A stretch of 64,000 nucleotides of DNA from Marivirga arenosa (GTDB taxonomy: Bacteria > Bacteroidota > Bacteroidia > Cytophagales > Cyclobacteriaceae), in contig NZ_CP129968.2 in NCBI RefSeq assembly GCF_030503875.2, positions 1,116,001 through 1,180,000 of the forward strand, read 5' to 3'. Positions 35,562 through 44,722 of the stretch are shown here, in pieces (within the stretch, counting starts at the first letter, position 1; each line of letters starts with the position of its first letter). Under the pieces are notes generated by a model. The model saw nothing but the letters and a program-made list of their open reading frames with translations, searched no databases and had not been told where the DNA came from. The position numbers and the translations under genes are program-made.

Positions 35562-36541
35562 GATTTTATTCTGTAGTTATTCCTATTTATAATCGTCCCG
35601 ATGAAATTGAAGAGTTGTTAGAAAGTTTAACCCAGCAAACTTTCAGCAATTTTGAAATAATAGTAGTGGAAGATGGATCGACTATTAAGTGTGATCATAT
35701 TTGTGAAGCTTATTCATCCAAATTAAATCTGCAGTATTATTTTAAAGAAAATTCAGGACAAGGTTTTAGCCGTAATTTTGGATTTGAAAAAGCAAAAGGA
35801 GATTATTTTATTGTTTTCGATTCTGATTGTATTATTCCAAATGATTATTTTGAACAAGTAGAAGAACATCTAAATAAAGAAAAGTTAGATGCTTTTGGAG
35901 GACCCGATGCTGCATTAGATAGTTTTACTCGAATCCAAAAAGCGATTAGCTATTCCATGACTTCGTTTTTTACCACTGGGGGTATAAGAGGAGGGAATAA
36001 GCAGTTAGAAAAATTTAGGCCAAGAAGTTTTAATATGGGTATTTCTAAAGAAGTGTTCGAAAAAACTCAGGGCTACTTAATTACCAGAATGGGAGAGGAT
36101 ATTGAATTTAGTATTCGTATTGAAAATGCCGGATTCAAAATTGGCTTAATACCAAAGGCTAAAGTTTATCACAAAAGAAGAACCAAATTGGGGCAGTTTT
36201 ATAAACAATTATTTTTCTTCGGAAGAGGAAGAATTAATATTTTCCGATTCTATAAAAATGAATTGAAGCTCGTTCATCTTTTACCCTTATTTTTCGTTTT
36301 AGGACTAGCTTTTTGGATTTCTACTTTATTTTGGAATATTAATTTGTTTGAAATTGGGGCCGCAATTATTGCTTTATACTACATCATGATTGGTATTGAT
36401 GCTTTTATTAAAACTAATGATTTCTTGGTATCATCTTTAAGTTTAATTACCTCATTCATTCAGCTTTTCGCCTATGGTCTCGGTTTTATAAAAGAGAGCT
36501 TTACTTATATTAAGCAACCGAAACCTACAGGATTAAGGTAG
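35558..36541 (+). CDS. Family 2 glycosyltransferase
   Basis: 327 aa. The GT-A domain begins YSVVIPIYNRPDEIEELLESLTQQTFSNFEIIVVEDGS, with the DxD equivalent VFDSDCIIP and, further on, RMGEDIEFSIRIENAGFKIG (the 'ED' base motif). C-terminal hydrophobic segments (about 230-310) suggest membrane attachment. It resembles transferases acting on cell-surface polymers. It closes the operon; its stop is four bases short of the convergent methyltransferase stop. Confidence 0.87.
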   Translation: MRFYSVVIPIYNRPDEIEELLESLTQQTFSNFEIIVVEDGSTIKCDHICEAYSSKLNLQYYFKENSGQGFSRNFGFEKAKGDYFIVFDSDCIIPNDYFEQVEEHLNKEKLDAFGGPDAALDSFTRIQKAISYSMTSFFTTGGIRGGNKQLEKFRPRSFNMGISKEVFEKTQGYLITRMGEDIEFSIRIENAGFKIGLIPKAKVYHKRRTKLGQFYKQLFFFGRGRINIFRFYKNELKLVHLLPLFFVLGLAFWISTLFWNINLFEIGAAIIALYYIMIGIDAFIKTNDFLVSSLSLITSFIQLFAYGLGFIKESFTYIKQPKPTGLR

Positions 36542-36544
36542 TTA

Positions 36545-37312
36545 TTATTTCTCCACCCTATAAATGATTTCACCCTTTGGAAGTGCGTATTTTCTTACCT
36601 CTTCTTCACTTAATTCGTTTATATAATTTTCTTCTATCACGTTAAAACCTGCTTTTCTTAACCTATCAGGATAGTCTTTCCCATAAAGACGAACGTGATC
36701 ATCTTGACCAAAAATCTTTTCTCTTTCTTTAGGATCTGTGATAGAATTATCTTCAAAAGTTTTATCAGGAATGGGCTCAAAGAAAGGAATTTGTAATATT
36801 CCCCACCCACCTGGTTTTAAAACTCTATGTAATTCACTCATGGCTTTAATATCATCATCTACATGTTCCATCACATGATTGCAGAAAACTACATCAAAAG
36901 AATTTTCAGGAAATGGTATATCATGAATATCCATTTTAACTTTAGCTAATGGTGATTCTATGTCCGCAGTGATATAATCATCACCATGCAGTTTTTCAAA
37001 ATGATCCATAAAACATTGTTCAGGAGCAACATGCAACACTTTTAATTTATCCTGAAAGAAATTTGTTCTATTCTTCAAATACAACCATAAAAGTCGATGC
37101 CTTTCTAAAGATAAAGTATCAGGGCACAAAGCATTTTCACGCGGATTTACTCTTCCATAGGGAAGAAATTTCCTGTATCCTTTTTCGTTAATTGGACAGT
37201 ATACATTGCTTCCTCTATAAAAAAGTCCAATTATTTTCAAGCTTATACCACTTACTCTTTGTATGTATTTACGTGGGATGTTCCTTAAAACAAAACTTAT
37301 TAATTTCTTCAT
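36545..37312 (-). CDS. Class I SAM-dependent methyltransferase
   Basis: 255 aa. The SAM fold is visible as LKVLHVAPEQCFMDHF (motif I, atypical: A-P-E in place of the usual D/E-x-G-x-G-x-G), YITADIESPLAKVKMDIHDIPFPENSFDVVFCNHVMEHVDDDIKAMSELHRVLKPGG, which carries motif post-I, II and III. The CxCN-like beginning NVYCPINEKGYRKFLPYGR is shared with hypothetical methyltransferases beside glycosyltransferase genes. No target can be assigned; a surface-polysaccharide sugar is a reasonable guess. Confidence 0.82.
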   Translation of the reverse strand: MKKLISFVLRNIPRKYIQRVSGISLKIIGLFYRGSNVYCPINEKGYRKFLPYGRVNPRENALCPDTLSLERHRLLWLYLKNRTNFFQDKLKVLHVAPEQCFMDHFEKLHGDDYITADIESPLAKVKMDIHDIPFPENSFDVVFCNHVMEHVDDDIKAMSELHRVLKPGGWGILQIPFFEPIPDKTFEDNSITDPKEREKIFGQDDHVRLYGKDYPDRLRKAGFNVIEENYINELSEEEVRKYALPKGEIIYRVEK

Positions 37313-37598
37313 CTTCTTTAATTAGGATTGCAAAGGTAATAAAATGGATCGTACTGTTTTGATAAAATCAAACTTGCTAAGAGTTTTGAATTAATACTAA
37401 GGTTAAATTAAATGTAGAAGATAATATAAACCTAAATGAAACTATTTCAATTCTTATATCATCCAATTTATACTATAGGCTGTAAGTGACCGTTTAACTA
37501 TTTATTTAGTAGGCATTATAGATTTACGAGTGGAGAAATATTTCAAACTATTATAAGTAATTTTACATTATAAAGGGATCAGCCTTAAAATTTGTACT

Positions 37599-38857
37599 AT
37601 GAATAAAAAATTAATAATTGGCTTATCAGCTGTAGTGATCATTGTGATAGCTCTTTTTACATTTTCTGGAAGTGGAAATAATGAATCGGTTGAAATATTG
37701 ACTGAAGCACAAAAAGGAGAATTCGTTATTGCAATCACTACAACGGGAGAGCTGGAGGCAAAAAACGCCATTAAAATTACAGGTCCATCGGGATTGAGAG
37801 CGGCAAGATTATGGAATGTGAAGATCGATAAATTGGTAGACGAAGGAACAGTGGTAGAAAAAGGTGATTTTGTGGCCAGTTTGGATGCATCTGAATTATC
37901 AGATAGACTTCGAAATGTAGAAAACGAATATCAACAAAGCTTATCTCAATATACTCAAACCAAATTGGATACTGCTCTAACCTTAAGACAGTCTAGAGAT
38001 GAATTAATCAATTTAGAATTTGCTGTAGAAGAAAAAAAACTAGTTTTAGAACAATCTCAATTCGAACCGCCAGCAACAATCAAGCAAGCTGAAATAGATC
38101 TAAGCAAAGCCAAACGTGCGTTTAAACAAGCCAAAGAGAATTATTTACTAAAGAAAGATAAGGCCGTAGCTCAGATGCAAGAAGCTGCTGCTGAATTATC
38201 TGAAGATAGAGATGAAAGAAACTTCTTACTGGAACTTAGAAAGAAATTTCAAATCACAGCTCCTGAAGATGGCATGGTGATTTACGTTAGAGAATATGAT
38301 GGGTCTAAAAAATCTGAAGGAGCCTCTATTGGAGCATGGGACCCAACAGTAGCCACGCTTCCAGATTTATCTACTATGATTTCTACCACCTTTGTGAATG
38401 AAGTGGATATTAGAAAAATTACAAAAGGTCAGCATGTTAATATAGGTCTAGATGCATTTCCAGATAAAAAATTAACGGGTGAAGTTATTTATGTAGCAAA
38501 TGTTGGGGAACAAAGACCTAATTCTGATGCTAAAGTATTTGAGGTGAAAGTAGAAATTAATGAAAGCGACACTACTTTGAGACCTGCAATGAGCACAGCA
38601 AATGAAATAATAACTGATATCGTACCGGAGGCAATTTATGTACCACTGGAATCAATATTTAATCAAGGGGATTCAATAGCATTTGTATATAAAAAATCTG
38701 GTCTGGAAACGATTAAGCAGGAAGTAACCCTAGGGAAAGCAAATGCAAATGAGGTGATAGTTCAAGAAGGTGTTGATTCAGTGAAAAAGTTTATTTAGTA
38801 GCTCCAAATGGATTGGAGGATAAAGATGTGCAGCTTTTAAAAACACCTCAACTCTAG
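37599..38857 (+). pseudogene. MacA-like periplasmic adaptor (HlyD family), frameshifted near the 3' end
   Basis: The intact frame runs 37599-38798 (399 aa). One membrane anchor (LIIGLSAVVIIVIALFTF) leads to the lipoyl-like/coiled-coil/beta-barrel layout of RND/ABC adaptors, with the hairpin at about 110-210 and the barrel at VDIRKITKGQHVNIGLDAFPDKKLTGEVIYVANVG. The frame ends early in VDSVKKFI. Reading from about 38781 in the third frame gives YLVAPNGLEDKDVQLLKTPQL and a stop at 38855-38857, one base before the permease ATG. One missing G near 38781 (GGTGAAAAAG expected) accounts for both. Probably one gene with an error or recent mutation. Confidence 0.82.
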
Positions 38858-40192
38858 ATGAAAGAAAAAATATTAGCCAATCTTAATATTGCGTTTGAGG
38901 CGGTAGTAGCAAACCGAACGCGTTCTTTTTTAACGGCACTTGGAATTATTTTTGGAGTAGCGGCAGTAATAGCAATGCTTGCCATTGGTAATGGTGCCCA
39001 ACAGGAAATTTTGAATCAAATCAAATTAGTAGGGGTCAATAATATTGTGATAGAACCAGTTATTGAACAAACAGAAGAAGATTTACAACAAAGTTCAGGT
39101 AAAAAAGAAAAGAAAAAATTTAGTCCTGGTTTAACCCTGGCCGATGCAGAAAGTATTGCAGAAATTATCCCAGGAATAGAAGCAGTTAGTCCTGAAATAA
39201 TTTTAGATACCTATGTGATTCGAAACGGTATTAGAAGATCAGCTAAATTAGTAGGGGTTAATCCATCTTATTTTAATCTTTCTGCTTTTGAGCTAAACCA
39301 AGGTGATATGTTTATTGAGGAGCATCTCAAGATTGGAAGTCGCGTTTGCATTATTGGTAAATCCGTTAAGTCGCGATTTTTTCCTAATACTAATCCTGTG
39401 GGCAAGATGATAAAGGTAGGCCCTCACTGGCTCGAGGTTATAGGGGTTCTGAAAGAAAGACTATATAGCCAAAAGAGTTTGGATAATCTTGGCTTACGTG
39501 ATTTCAATATGGATATCTATACTCCAGTGCAAACAGTATTAGTGAATTATAGAAATCGAGCAGCACTAACTCAAGCGCAGTTGAAAAAAGCTAACGCCAG
39601 AAATAATGATGATGAAAACAATCAGAAAGCGAACCCTAATTATCATCAGATTGATAAACTTACGGTTCAGGTTGAAAAGTCTGAAAGTTTAAATCCAACT
39701 GCGGAATTAATTTCCAGAATGCTAAAGAGGCGTCACTATGATAAAGTAGATTTTGAAGTGACAATTCCAGAATTATTGTTGAAACAGCAACAGAAAACAA
39801 AAAATATTTTCAACATAGTACTAGGAGCTATTGCTGGTATCTCTCTTTTGGTAGGGGGTATAGGAATTATGAATATTATGCTGGCTTCAGTAATGGAAAG
39901 GATTAAAGAGATTGGTCTTAGGTTATCTTTAGGTGCCAAGAAGTCGGATGTAATTCTTCAGTTTTTGCTCGAGGCCGTAATGATCAGTATAAGCGGTGGA
40001 ATAATTGGTGTTATTTTAGGAATTGTTTTTGCTTATTTAGTAGCCTCATTTGCAGATATTCCAACTATTGTAAGTGGAATTTCAATAGTTATTTCGTTTG
40101 GTGTTGCCGCAACGGTTGGTTTAATATTCGGTATAGCGCCAGCTAGAAAAGCAGCAAACCAAGATCCAATAACTTCTTTAAGATATGAATAG
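38858..40192 (+). CDS. ABC transporter permease, MacB/FtsX-like
   Basis: 444 aa, four membrane segments: one N-terminal (LTALGIIFGVAAVIAMLAIGNGA) and three C-terminal, with the MacB_PCD periplasmic domain between. The C-terminal signature is GGIGIMNIMLASVMERIKEIGLRLSLGAKKSDV, and the end IAPARKAANQDPITSLRYE is the usual coupling region. It lacks an ATPase domain, unlike fused MacB, and no ATPase gene is adjacent. It starts directly after the adaptor and overlaps the TolC-like gene by eight bases. An Asn-rich insertion (NARNNDDENNQKANPN) lies in the periplasmic domain. Confidence 0.9.
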   Translation: MKEKILANLNIAFEAVVANRTRSFLTALGIIFGVAAVIAMLAIGNGAQQEILNQIKLVGVNNIVIEPVIEQTEEDLQQSSGKKEKKKFSPGLTLADAESIAEIIPGIEAVSPEIILDTYVIRNGIRRSAKLVGVNPSYFNLSAFELNQGDMFIEEHLKIGSRVCIIGKSVKSRFFPNTNPVGKMIKVGPHWLEVIGVLKERLYSQKSLDNLGLRDFNMDIYTPVQTVLVNYRNRAALTQAQLKKANARNNDDENNQKANPNYHQIDKLTVQVEKSESLNPTAELISRMLKRRHYDKVDFEVTIPELLLKQQQKTKNIFNIVLGAIAGISLLVGGIGIMNIMLASVMERIKEIGLRLSLGAKKSDVILQFLLEAVMISISGGIIGVILGIVFAYLVASFADIPTIVSGISIVISFGVAATVGLIFGIAPARKAANQDPITSLRYE

Positions 40193-41642
40193 AAATTTTA
40201 TAGTAAGCATAATTATTTTAATAGGATTGAATCTCGTGTCAGTCCAATCAAATGCTCAAAGAACTTATACGCTAGAAGATGTAATTCAAATAGCTAAAAC
40301 TCAGTCTCCAGCTTTCAAAAGAGCTGAAACCATAAAAGAAAACCGCTATTGGCAATACAGAGTTTTTAAATCTAATTTCGTTCCTCAGCTAAGTTTGAGT
40401 GGGACATTACCTAATTTTAATAGATCAGTTACGCCTATCACCCAGGAAGATGGTTCAACTGAGTTTAGATCAGTTTTTAATAGTAATTCTGATGTTTCTT
40501 TAAATCTTGAACAGCAAATAGGATTAACAGGAGGGACCGTTTTTTTGAATTCTACTGTAAACCGCTTTGATGACTTTGAGAGAAATGATTTCAGATATGG
40601 TGGTGATCCATTATCGATAGGGTTTATTCAACCATTATTTAGATTTAATGAGCTGAAATGGGATAAAAAGATTGAGCCATTACGGTTTGAGGAATCAAAG
40701 CGTGAGTTCGTAGAGGAGTTTGAACAGATTTCAAAAGATGTTTCATCTAGATTTTTCAATTTGTTAAGTGCTCAGGTTAGTTTACAAATCGCTCAAAAGA
40801 ATTTAGGTAATAATGACACTATCTATAAAATTGCGCAAGGTCGCTATGAACTAGGTAAAATTCCAGAAAATGAATTATTGCAATTGGAATTAAGCTTAAT
40901 GAATTCCAGGCAATCTGTTGCTCAAGCAAAACTTGACCTAGAAACAAGACAGCTAGCACTGAAAGCATTTTTAGGTTTAAAAAATGATGATGAACTCAAT
41001 TTAATTGTTCCTGAGGAAATCCCGGAATTTAATATTAATCCTGATCTTGCACTGCAAGAAGCCTTACGCAACAGGCAGGAGGCTATTGGATTTGAAAGAC
41101 GACTTTTGGAAGCAGATAAAGAAGTAGATAGAGCGCAAGGAGAAACCGGCTTAAATATGAATTTGTTCGGTAGTTTCGGTCTTACTAATCAAGGAGATCA
41201 GCTCCCTGCTATTTACCAAACTCCAGAAAATCAACAAAGAGTTCAGTTAGGCTTTACAATTCCTATAGTGGACTGGGGACGTCAAAAATCCAGAGTTAAA
41301 ACTGCTCAGGCAAATTATCAACTAGTGCAATATACAGTTCAACAAGAGAGAGTGAATTTTGAGCAGGAGGTTTACACACAAGTTAAAACTTTAGAAATGT
41401 TAAGAGATCAAGTGGCAATAACTCAAAAAGCCGATGATATCTCTCAAAGAAGATATGATATTTCTAAAAACAGATACCTAATCGGAAAAATAAGTATTAC
41501 TGATTTATCAATTGCCTTAACTGAAAAAGATCAAGCCAAAAGAGATTATATCAATTCATTAGGAAATTTTTGGCAAGCTTATTTCAATTTAAGACAACTA
41601 ACCCTCTATGATTTTAAAGAAAACAAACGTTTAATTGAATAA
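40185..41642 (+). CDS. TolC family outer-membrane efflux protein
   Basis: 485 aa. A signal peptide (IVSIIILIGLNLVSVQSNAQ) precedes two repeats of the OEP fold, with long helical hairpins (ISQRRYDISKNRYLIGKISITDLSIALTEKDQAKRDYINSL) and short beta segments. The TolC-type 'GPL' turn equivalents are GNNDTIYKIAQGRYELGKI and GFTIPIVDWGRQKS. Forms the outer-membrane exit duct with the MacA-like adaptor and permease encoded just upstream, a tripartite exporter of unknown substrate. Confidence 0.92.
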   Translation: MNRNFIVSIIILIGLNLVSVQSNAQRTYTLEDVIQIAKTQSPAFKRAETIKENRYWQYRVFKSNFVPQLSLSGTLPNFNRSVTPITQEDGSTEFRSVFNSNSDVSLNLEQQIGLTGGTVFLNSTVNRFDDFERNDFRYGGDPLSIGFIQPLFRFNELKWDKKIEPLRFEESKREFVEEFEQISKDVSSRFFNLLSAQVSLQIAQKNLGNNDTIYKIAQGRYELGKIPENELLQLELSLMNSRQSVAQAKLDLETRQLALKAFLGLKNDDELNLIVPEEIPEFNINPDLALQEALRNRQEAIGFERRLLEADKEVDRAQGETGLNMNLFGSFGLTNQGDQLPAIYQTPENQQRVQLGFTIPIVDWGRQKSRVKTAQANYQLVQYTVQQERVNFEQEVYTQVKTLEMLRDQVAITQKADDISQRRYDISKNRYLIGKISITDLSIALTEKDQAKRDYINSLGNFWQAYFNLRQLTLYDFKENKRLIE

Positions 41643-41690
41643 ATTTAAGAAATTAGCTTTCTTAAACATTCATTATAAGGTTTTGTATAA

Positions 41691-42089
41691 ATGCGCTGGC
41701 TATTAGGTTTACTCTTTATCATTTTAATTGGCTCTTCCTCTAGTTTTGCGCAGGTAGATTATAATAATAAGTCAACCGAGAAAATAAAAAGAGAACCAGA
41801 ATTAGAACCAGAACATGATAGAAAAGAAAGGCGGCTCCTCAGCATCTACATTAAGGACACTAAAAATGTACTGTATGGGAATCCTTGTATGGATAAAGTG
41901 ACACTGCGTTTTGGTTATGAATACGTTGTGATGCCTAAGAATGCTTCTAAATTTCACTCTGGTCTCAGAAGAGTAATGCATAACTTTGGTGTTAAAACCG
42001 CCCTGTTTTTTCGAAATCCTTTCTGGAAAATCATATCTAATAAAAAGGCTAAAGAATGCCGACAGAAAACTGGAGACTATATGGGCTAG
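41691..42089 (+). CDS. Small secreted protein of unknown function
   Basis: 132 aa. A clean signal peptide (WLLGLLFIILIGSSSSFAQ, cleavage after FAQ) leads to a basic, strongly charged mature protein with two Cys (residues in GNPCMDKVT and AKECRQKTG). No known domain is recognised. It follows the TolC-like gene by 48 bases on the same strand but may have its own promoter. Confidence 0.6.
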   Translation: MRWLLGLLFIILIGSSSSFAQVDYNNKSTEKIKREPELEPEHDRKERRLLSIYIKDTKNVLYGNPCMDKVTLRFGYEYVVMPKNASKFHSGLRRVMHNFGVKTALFFRNPFWKIISNKKAKECRQKTGDYMG

Positions 42090-42192
42090 TCAATCACATG
42101 TTAATTATCTCCTAAGTATCAAAAAATCAGTAAGTTGTTTTATTAAATTTAATATTTTTTTAAATTGATAATGGAAACAACTTTGAATTACC

Positions 42193-42486
42193 ATGGACCT
42201 AAGTAAGAATGCTATCGTAGACCTTTTAAATCACACCATTAAAGAAAGCAGAGATGTCAGTTGGAAAATGGGGGCTGGCTATCATAACGGAACCGATGTT
42301 TCTATCTATGAAGTATTAATCTATGAGATAAAAAATAACAAAACGATTGGAAGATTTGCTTTTAATGGTAAATCAGGAGAATTGATTAATCAAAGAATTG
42401 TGGGCTATAGACAAAAAGCTGCAGATAATATTATTGATGCTTTATTAGATGTCAGTAATTATTTGAAATCAAAATTCTTGAACTGA
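42193..42486 (+). CDS. Small soluble protein of unknown function
   Basis: 97 aa, no signal peptide, no membrane segment. Predicted alpha-beta-beta-alpha order: an N-terminal helix, strands in VSIYEVLIYEIKNNKTIGRFAFNGKSGELINQ, and a C-terminal helix AADNIIDALLDVSNYLK. Not recognised. The compact, charged sequence and regular spacing make a real gene likely. It is separated from the previous gene by 103 AT-rich bases and converges with the macro-domain gene. Confidence 0.55.
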   Translation: MDLSKNAIVDLLNHTIKESRDVSWKMGAGYHNGTDVSIYEVLIYEIKNNKTIGRFAFNGKSGELINQRIVGYRQKAADNIIDALLDVSNYLKSKFLN

Positions 42487-42495
42487 GTTTCTAGA

Positions 42496-43029
42496 TTATT
42501 CATCATTGAGTGATTTATTTAACTCATTTTCATAAACCATGTAATCCTTCTCATTAAATAAAATAAAGCGTATCAATTTTATTGAAGTTGCTTTACTGCA
42601 ATACTCTTTAACTGCGGATATAACGATTTTTGTTGCTTCTTCAATTGGATAACCAAATGCACCAGTTGAAATCGCAGGAAATGCAATAGAGTCAACATTA
42701 TATTTTTCTGCTAACTCCAATGCATTTTTATAGCAGTCTTTTAAAAACTGAACCTCAGGTTGATTAAATCCATATATTGGTCCTAAAACATGAATTATTC
42801 TTTTGTTAGGCAATTCATATGCTCCTGTAATAACGGCTTCTCCTGGATGAATAGGAGCTAAGCTTTGGCATTCATCAGCTAGCAATGGACCTGCGGCAGT
42901 ATGAATAGCACCAGCTACACCACTTCCTATTTGTAATTCAGCATTTGCAGCGTTAACTATTGTATTAATATCATTTTGCTTGGTGATGTCACCAATGTTA
43001 ATTTCTATCTCAACTTTTCCAAATTTCAT
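42496..43029 (-). CDS. Macro-domain protein, O-acetyl-ADP-ribose deacetylase-like
   Basis: 177 aa, a single macro domain of the YmdB/TARG/MacroD type. ADP-ribose-binding loops are visible: NTIVNAANAELQIGSGVAGAIHTAAGP (loop 1, with the catalytic Asn-Asn-like pair) and SIAFPAISTGAFGYPIEEA (loop 2). It removes ADP-ribose esters or handles NAD-derived metabolites. A start at 43029 fits the family. About 78 bases further upstream lies purine nucleoside phosphorylase on the same strand, also a nucleoside-metabolism gene. Confidence 0.93.
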   Translation of the reverse strand: MKFGKVEIEINIGDITKQNDINTIVNAANAELQIGSGVAGAIHTAAGPLLADECQSLAPIHPGEAVITGAYELPNKRIIHVLGPIYGFNQPEVQFLKDCYKNALELAEKYNVDSIAFPAISTGAFGYPIEEATKIVISAVKEYCSKATSIKLIRFILFNEKDYMVYENELNKSLNDE

Positions 43030-43107
43030 AAACGTAGTTTCGGTTATTTATATATTCGTAACTACGCTCGATAAGTTTTTGGAGTATTAAATGAAGTAGT
43101 AATTAAT

Positions 43108-43926
43108 CTATATTATTTTCAATAATTCTTTAAAGATTTTTGTCATTTTGGGTTCAGCGTTCATTGCCGCTCCAATGATTTCAGGAATTTCAGCAGGTTT
43201 TAATTTTTCAGGATAACATAAGTCTGTAATTACAGAAACCGCAAATACTGGGATTTGAATGTGCCTAGCTGCAATATTTTCCGGTATTGTACTCATACCA
43301 ACTGCATCAGCACCTATAATATCTAGGTATTTATATTCTGCAGGTGTTTCTAAATTAGGTCCAGCCACTCCAGCATAAACCCCTTCTTTAATGTCTATAT
43401 TTTGCTGTTTTGCAATTGATTTCGCCTTTTCAATTAAGGTCGGATCATAAGCATCATACATGTCTGGAAATCTACCACCGTATTCATCTAAGTTTTTACC
43501 TCTAAGGGGATTTTCAGGAAAAAGGTTTATATGATCCTTAATAATCATTAAATCACTCAACTCTAAATTTTTATTTAAGCCCCCTGCTGCATTTGATATA
43601 AATAAATATTTGATTCCTAATAAATACATTAATCTCACAGGCATTACAACTTGAGTCATGCTGTAACCTTCATAATAATGAAATCTACCCTGCATGGCTA
43701 CTACTTTTTTCCCACTTAGTTCACCAAATATAAGTTTACCACTATGGGTTTCTACTGTTGAAACCGGGAAATTAGGAATATCCTTATATGAAAATGAATA
43801 TTCAATTTCAATATCATCAACTAAAGCACCCAAGCCAGTTCCAAGAATAATTCCAACTTCGGGCTTAAAATCAATCATTTTTGTTATATACTCTTTTGCT
43901 TCTTTTATCTCTTTGCTTGTATTCAT
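43108..43926 (-). CDS. Purine-nucleoside phosphorylase
   Basis: Cleaves (deoxy)inosine and guanosine with phosphate; a PNP of the trimeric class, 272 aa from the ATG at 43924-43926 (the open frame reaches 43965, but the extra 13 residues are atypical). Motifs: GIILGTGLGALVDDIE with the phosphate loop, HSGKLIFGE, MQGRFHYYEGY, ISNAAGGLN and VGMSTIPENIAARHI. Neighbours are a macro-domain gene downstream and YceI divergently upstream. Confidence 0.95.
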   Translation of the reverse strand: MNTSKEIKEAKEYITKMIDFKPEVGIILGTGLGALVDDIEIEYSFSYKDIPNFPVSTVETHSGKLIFGELSGKKVVAMQGRFHYYEGYSMTQVVMPVRLMYLLGIKYLFISNAAGGLNKNLELSDLMIIKDHINLFPENPLRGKNLDEYGGRFPDMYDAYDPTLIEKAKSIAKQQNIDIKEGVYAGVAGPNLETPAEYKYLDIIGADAVGMSTIPENIAARHIQIPVFAVSVITDLCYPEKLKPAEIPEIIGAAMNAEPKMTKIFKELLKII

Positions 43927-44062
43927 AATCGCTAAACAATTTTGTTCCAATTTGATTCTTCTCATGGTGGCTTCAAAATATTTTAATAAAAATTTGAAAC
44001 CTTTTTATTAAAACATTGTATATGTATCGACATTAAATGTAATAACATTAAATAATAAGAAA

Positions 44063-44653
44063 ATGAAAACAAAAGTTTTATCAATTGGATTAGTGGCTAT
44101 CATCATGGCTGCAGCGTTTACTATTTTAAGAAAAGAAGTTAAGGTAGATACCAATTCAAGCCAAATTGCTTGGGTAGGAGAGAAAGTTACAGGTCAGCAC
44201 AACGGAACTGTAAATATTAAAGAAGGTGCTCTAGAAGTTGAAAACGGCCAGGTAACAGGTGGCTCATTCGTAATTGATATGAACTCTATTGACGTTTTAG
44301 ATTTAGAAGGAGAATATAAAGATAAGTTAATGGGTCACTTAAGATCTGATGATTTTTTTAGTGTTGAATCTCACCCAACAGCTAAATTTGTTATCACATC
44401 AATTGAAAAAAGTGAAGCAACTGACGCAACTCATTTTTTAGCTGGTGATTTAACAATCAAAGGGATAACAAATAAAATTACATTCCCTGCTAATATTACG
44501 GTTAAGGACGGTAAAGCTACTGCCAAAGCGTCTTTTGCTCTTGATAGAACTAAATGGGAAATTAGATATGGGTCTGGTTCTTTCTTTGATGGATTAGGAG
44601 ATAAAATGATTTATGATGATTTCAAATTATCTGTAAACTTATCATCATTATAA
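44063..44653 (+). CDS. YceI family protein
   Basis: 196 aa. An N-terminal hydrophobic segment (IGLVAIIMAAAFTILRK) may be an export signal; the rest is the YceI lipocalin-like barrel: NSSQIAWVGEKVTGQHNGTVNIKEGALEVENG, GHLRSDDFFSVESHPTAKFVITSIEK and TIKGITNKITFPANI. The family binds isoprenoid quinone-type lipids in the periplasm. It is a single gene ended by a terminator at 44680. Confidence 0.9.
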   Translation: MKTKVLSIGLVAIIMAAAFTILRKEVKVDTNSSQIAWVGEKVTGQHNGTVNIKEGALEVENGQVTGGSFVIDMNSIDVLDLEGEYKDKLMGHLRSDDFFSVESHPTAKFVITSIEKSEATDATHFLAGDLTIKGITNKITFPANITVKDGKATAKASFALDRTKWEIRYGSGSFFDGLGDKMIYDDFKLSVNLSSL

Positions 44654-44679
44654 TTAGTTAAATACTGAAAATTCTTAGA

Positions 44680-44705
44680 ATAGGGACTTTATGTCCCTAT
44701 TTTTG
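44680..44705 (+). terminator. Intrinsic terminator after the YceI gene
   Basis: TAGGGAC-TTTAT-GTCCCTA followed by TTTTTG, 28 bases past the stop. Confidence 0.85.
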
Positions 44706-44722
44706 TGTCAAAATAAAAAAGC

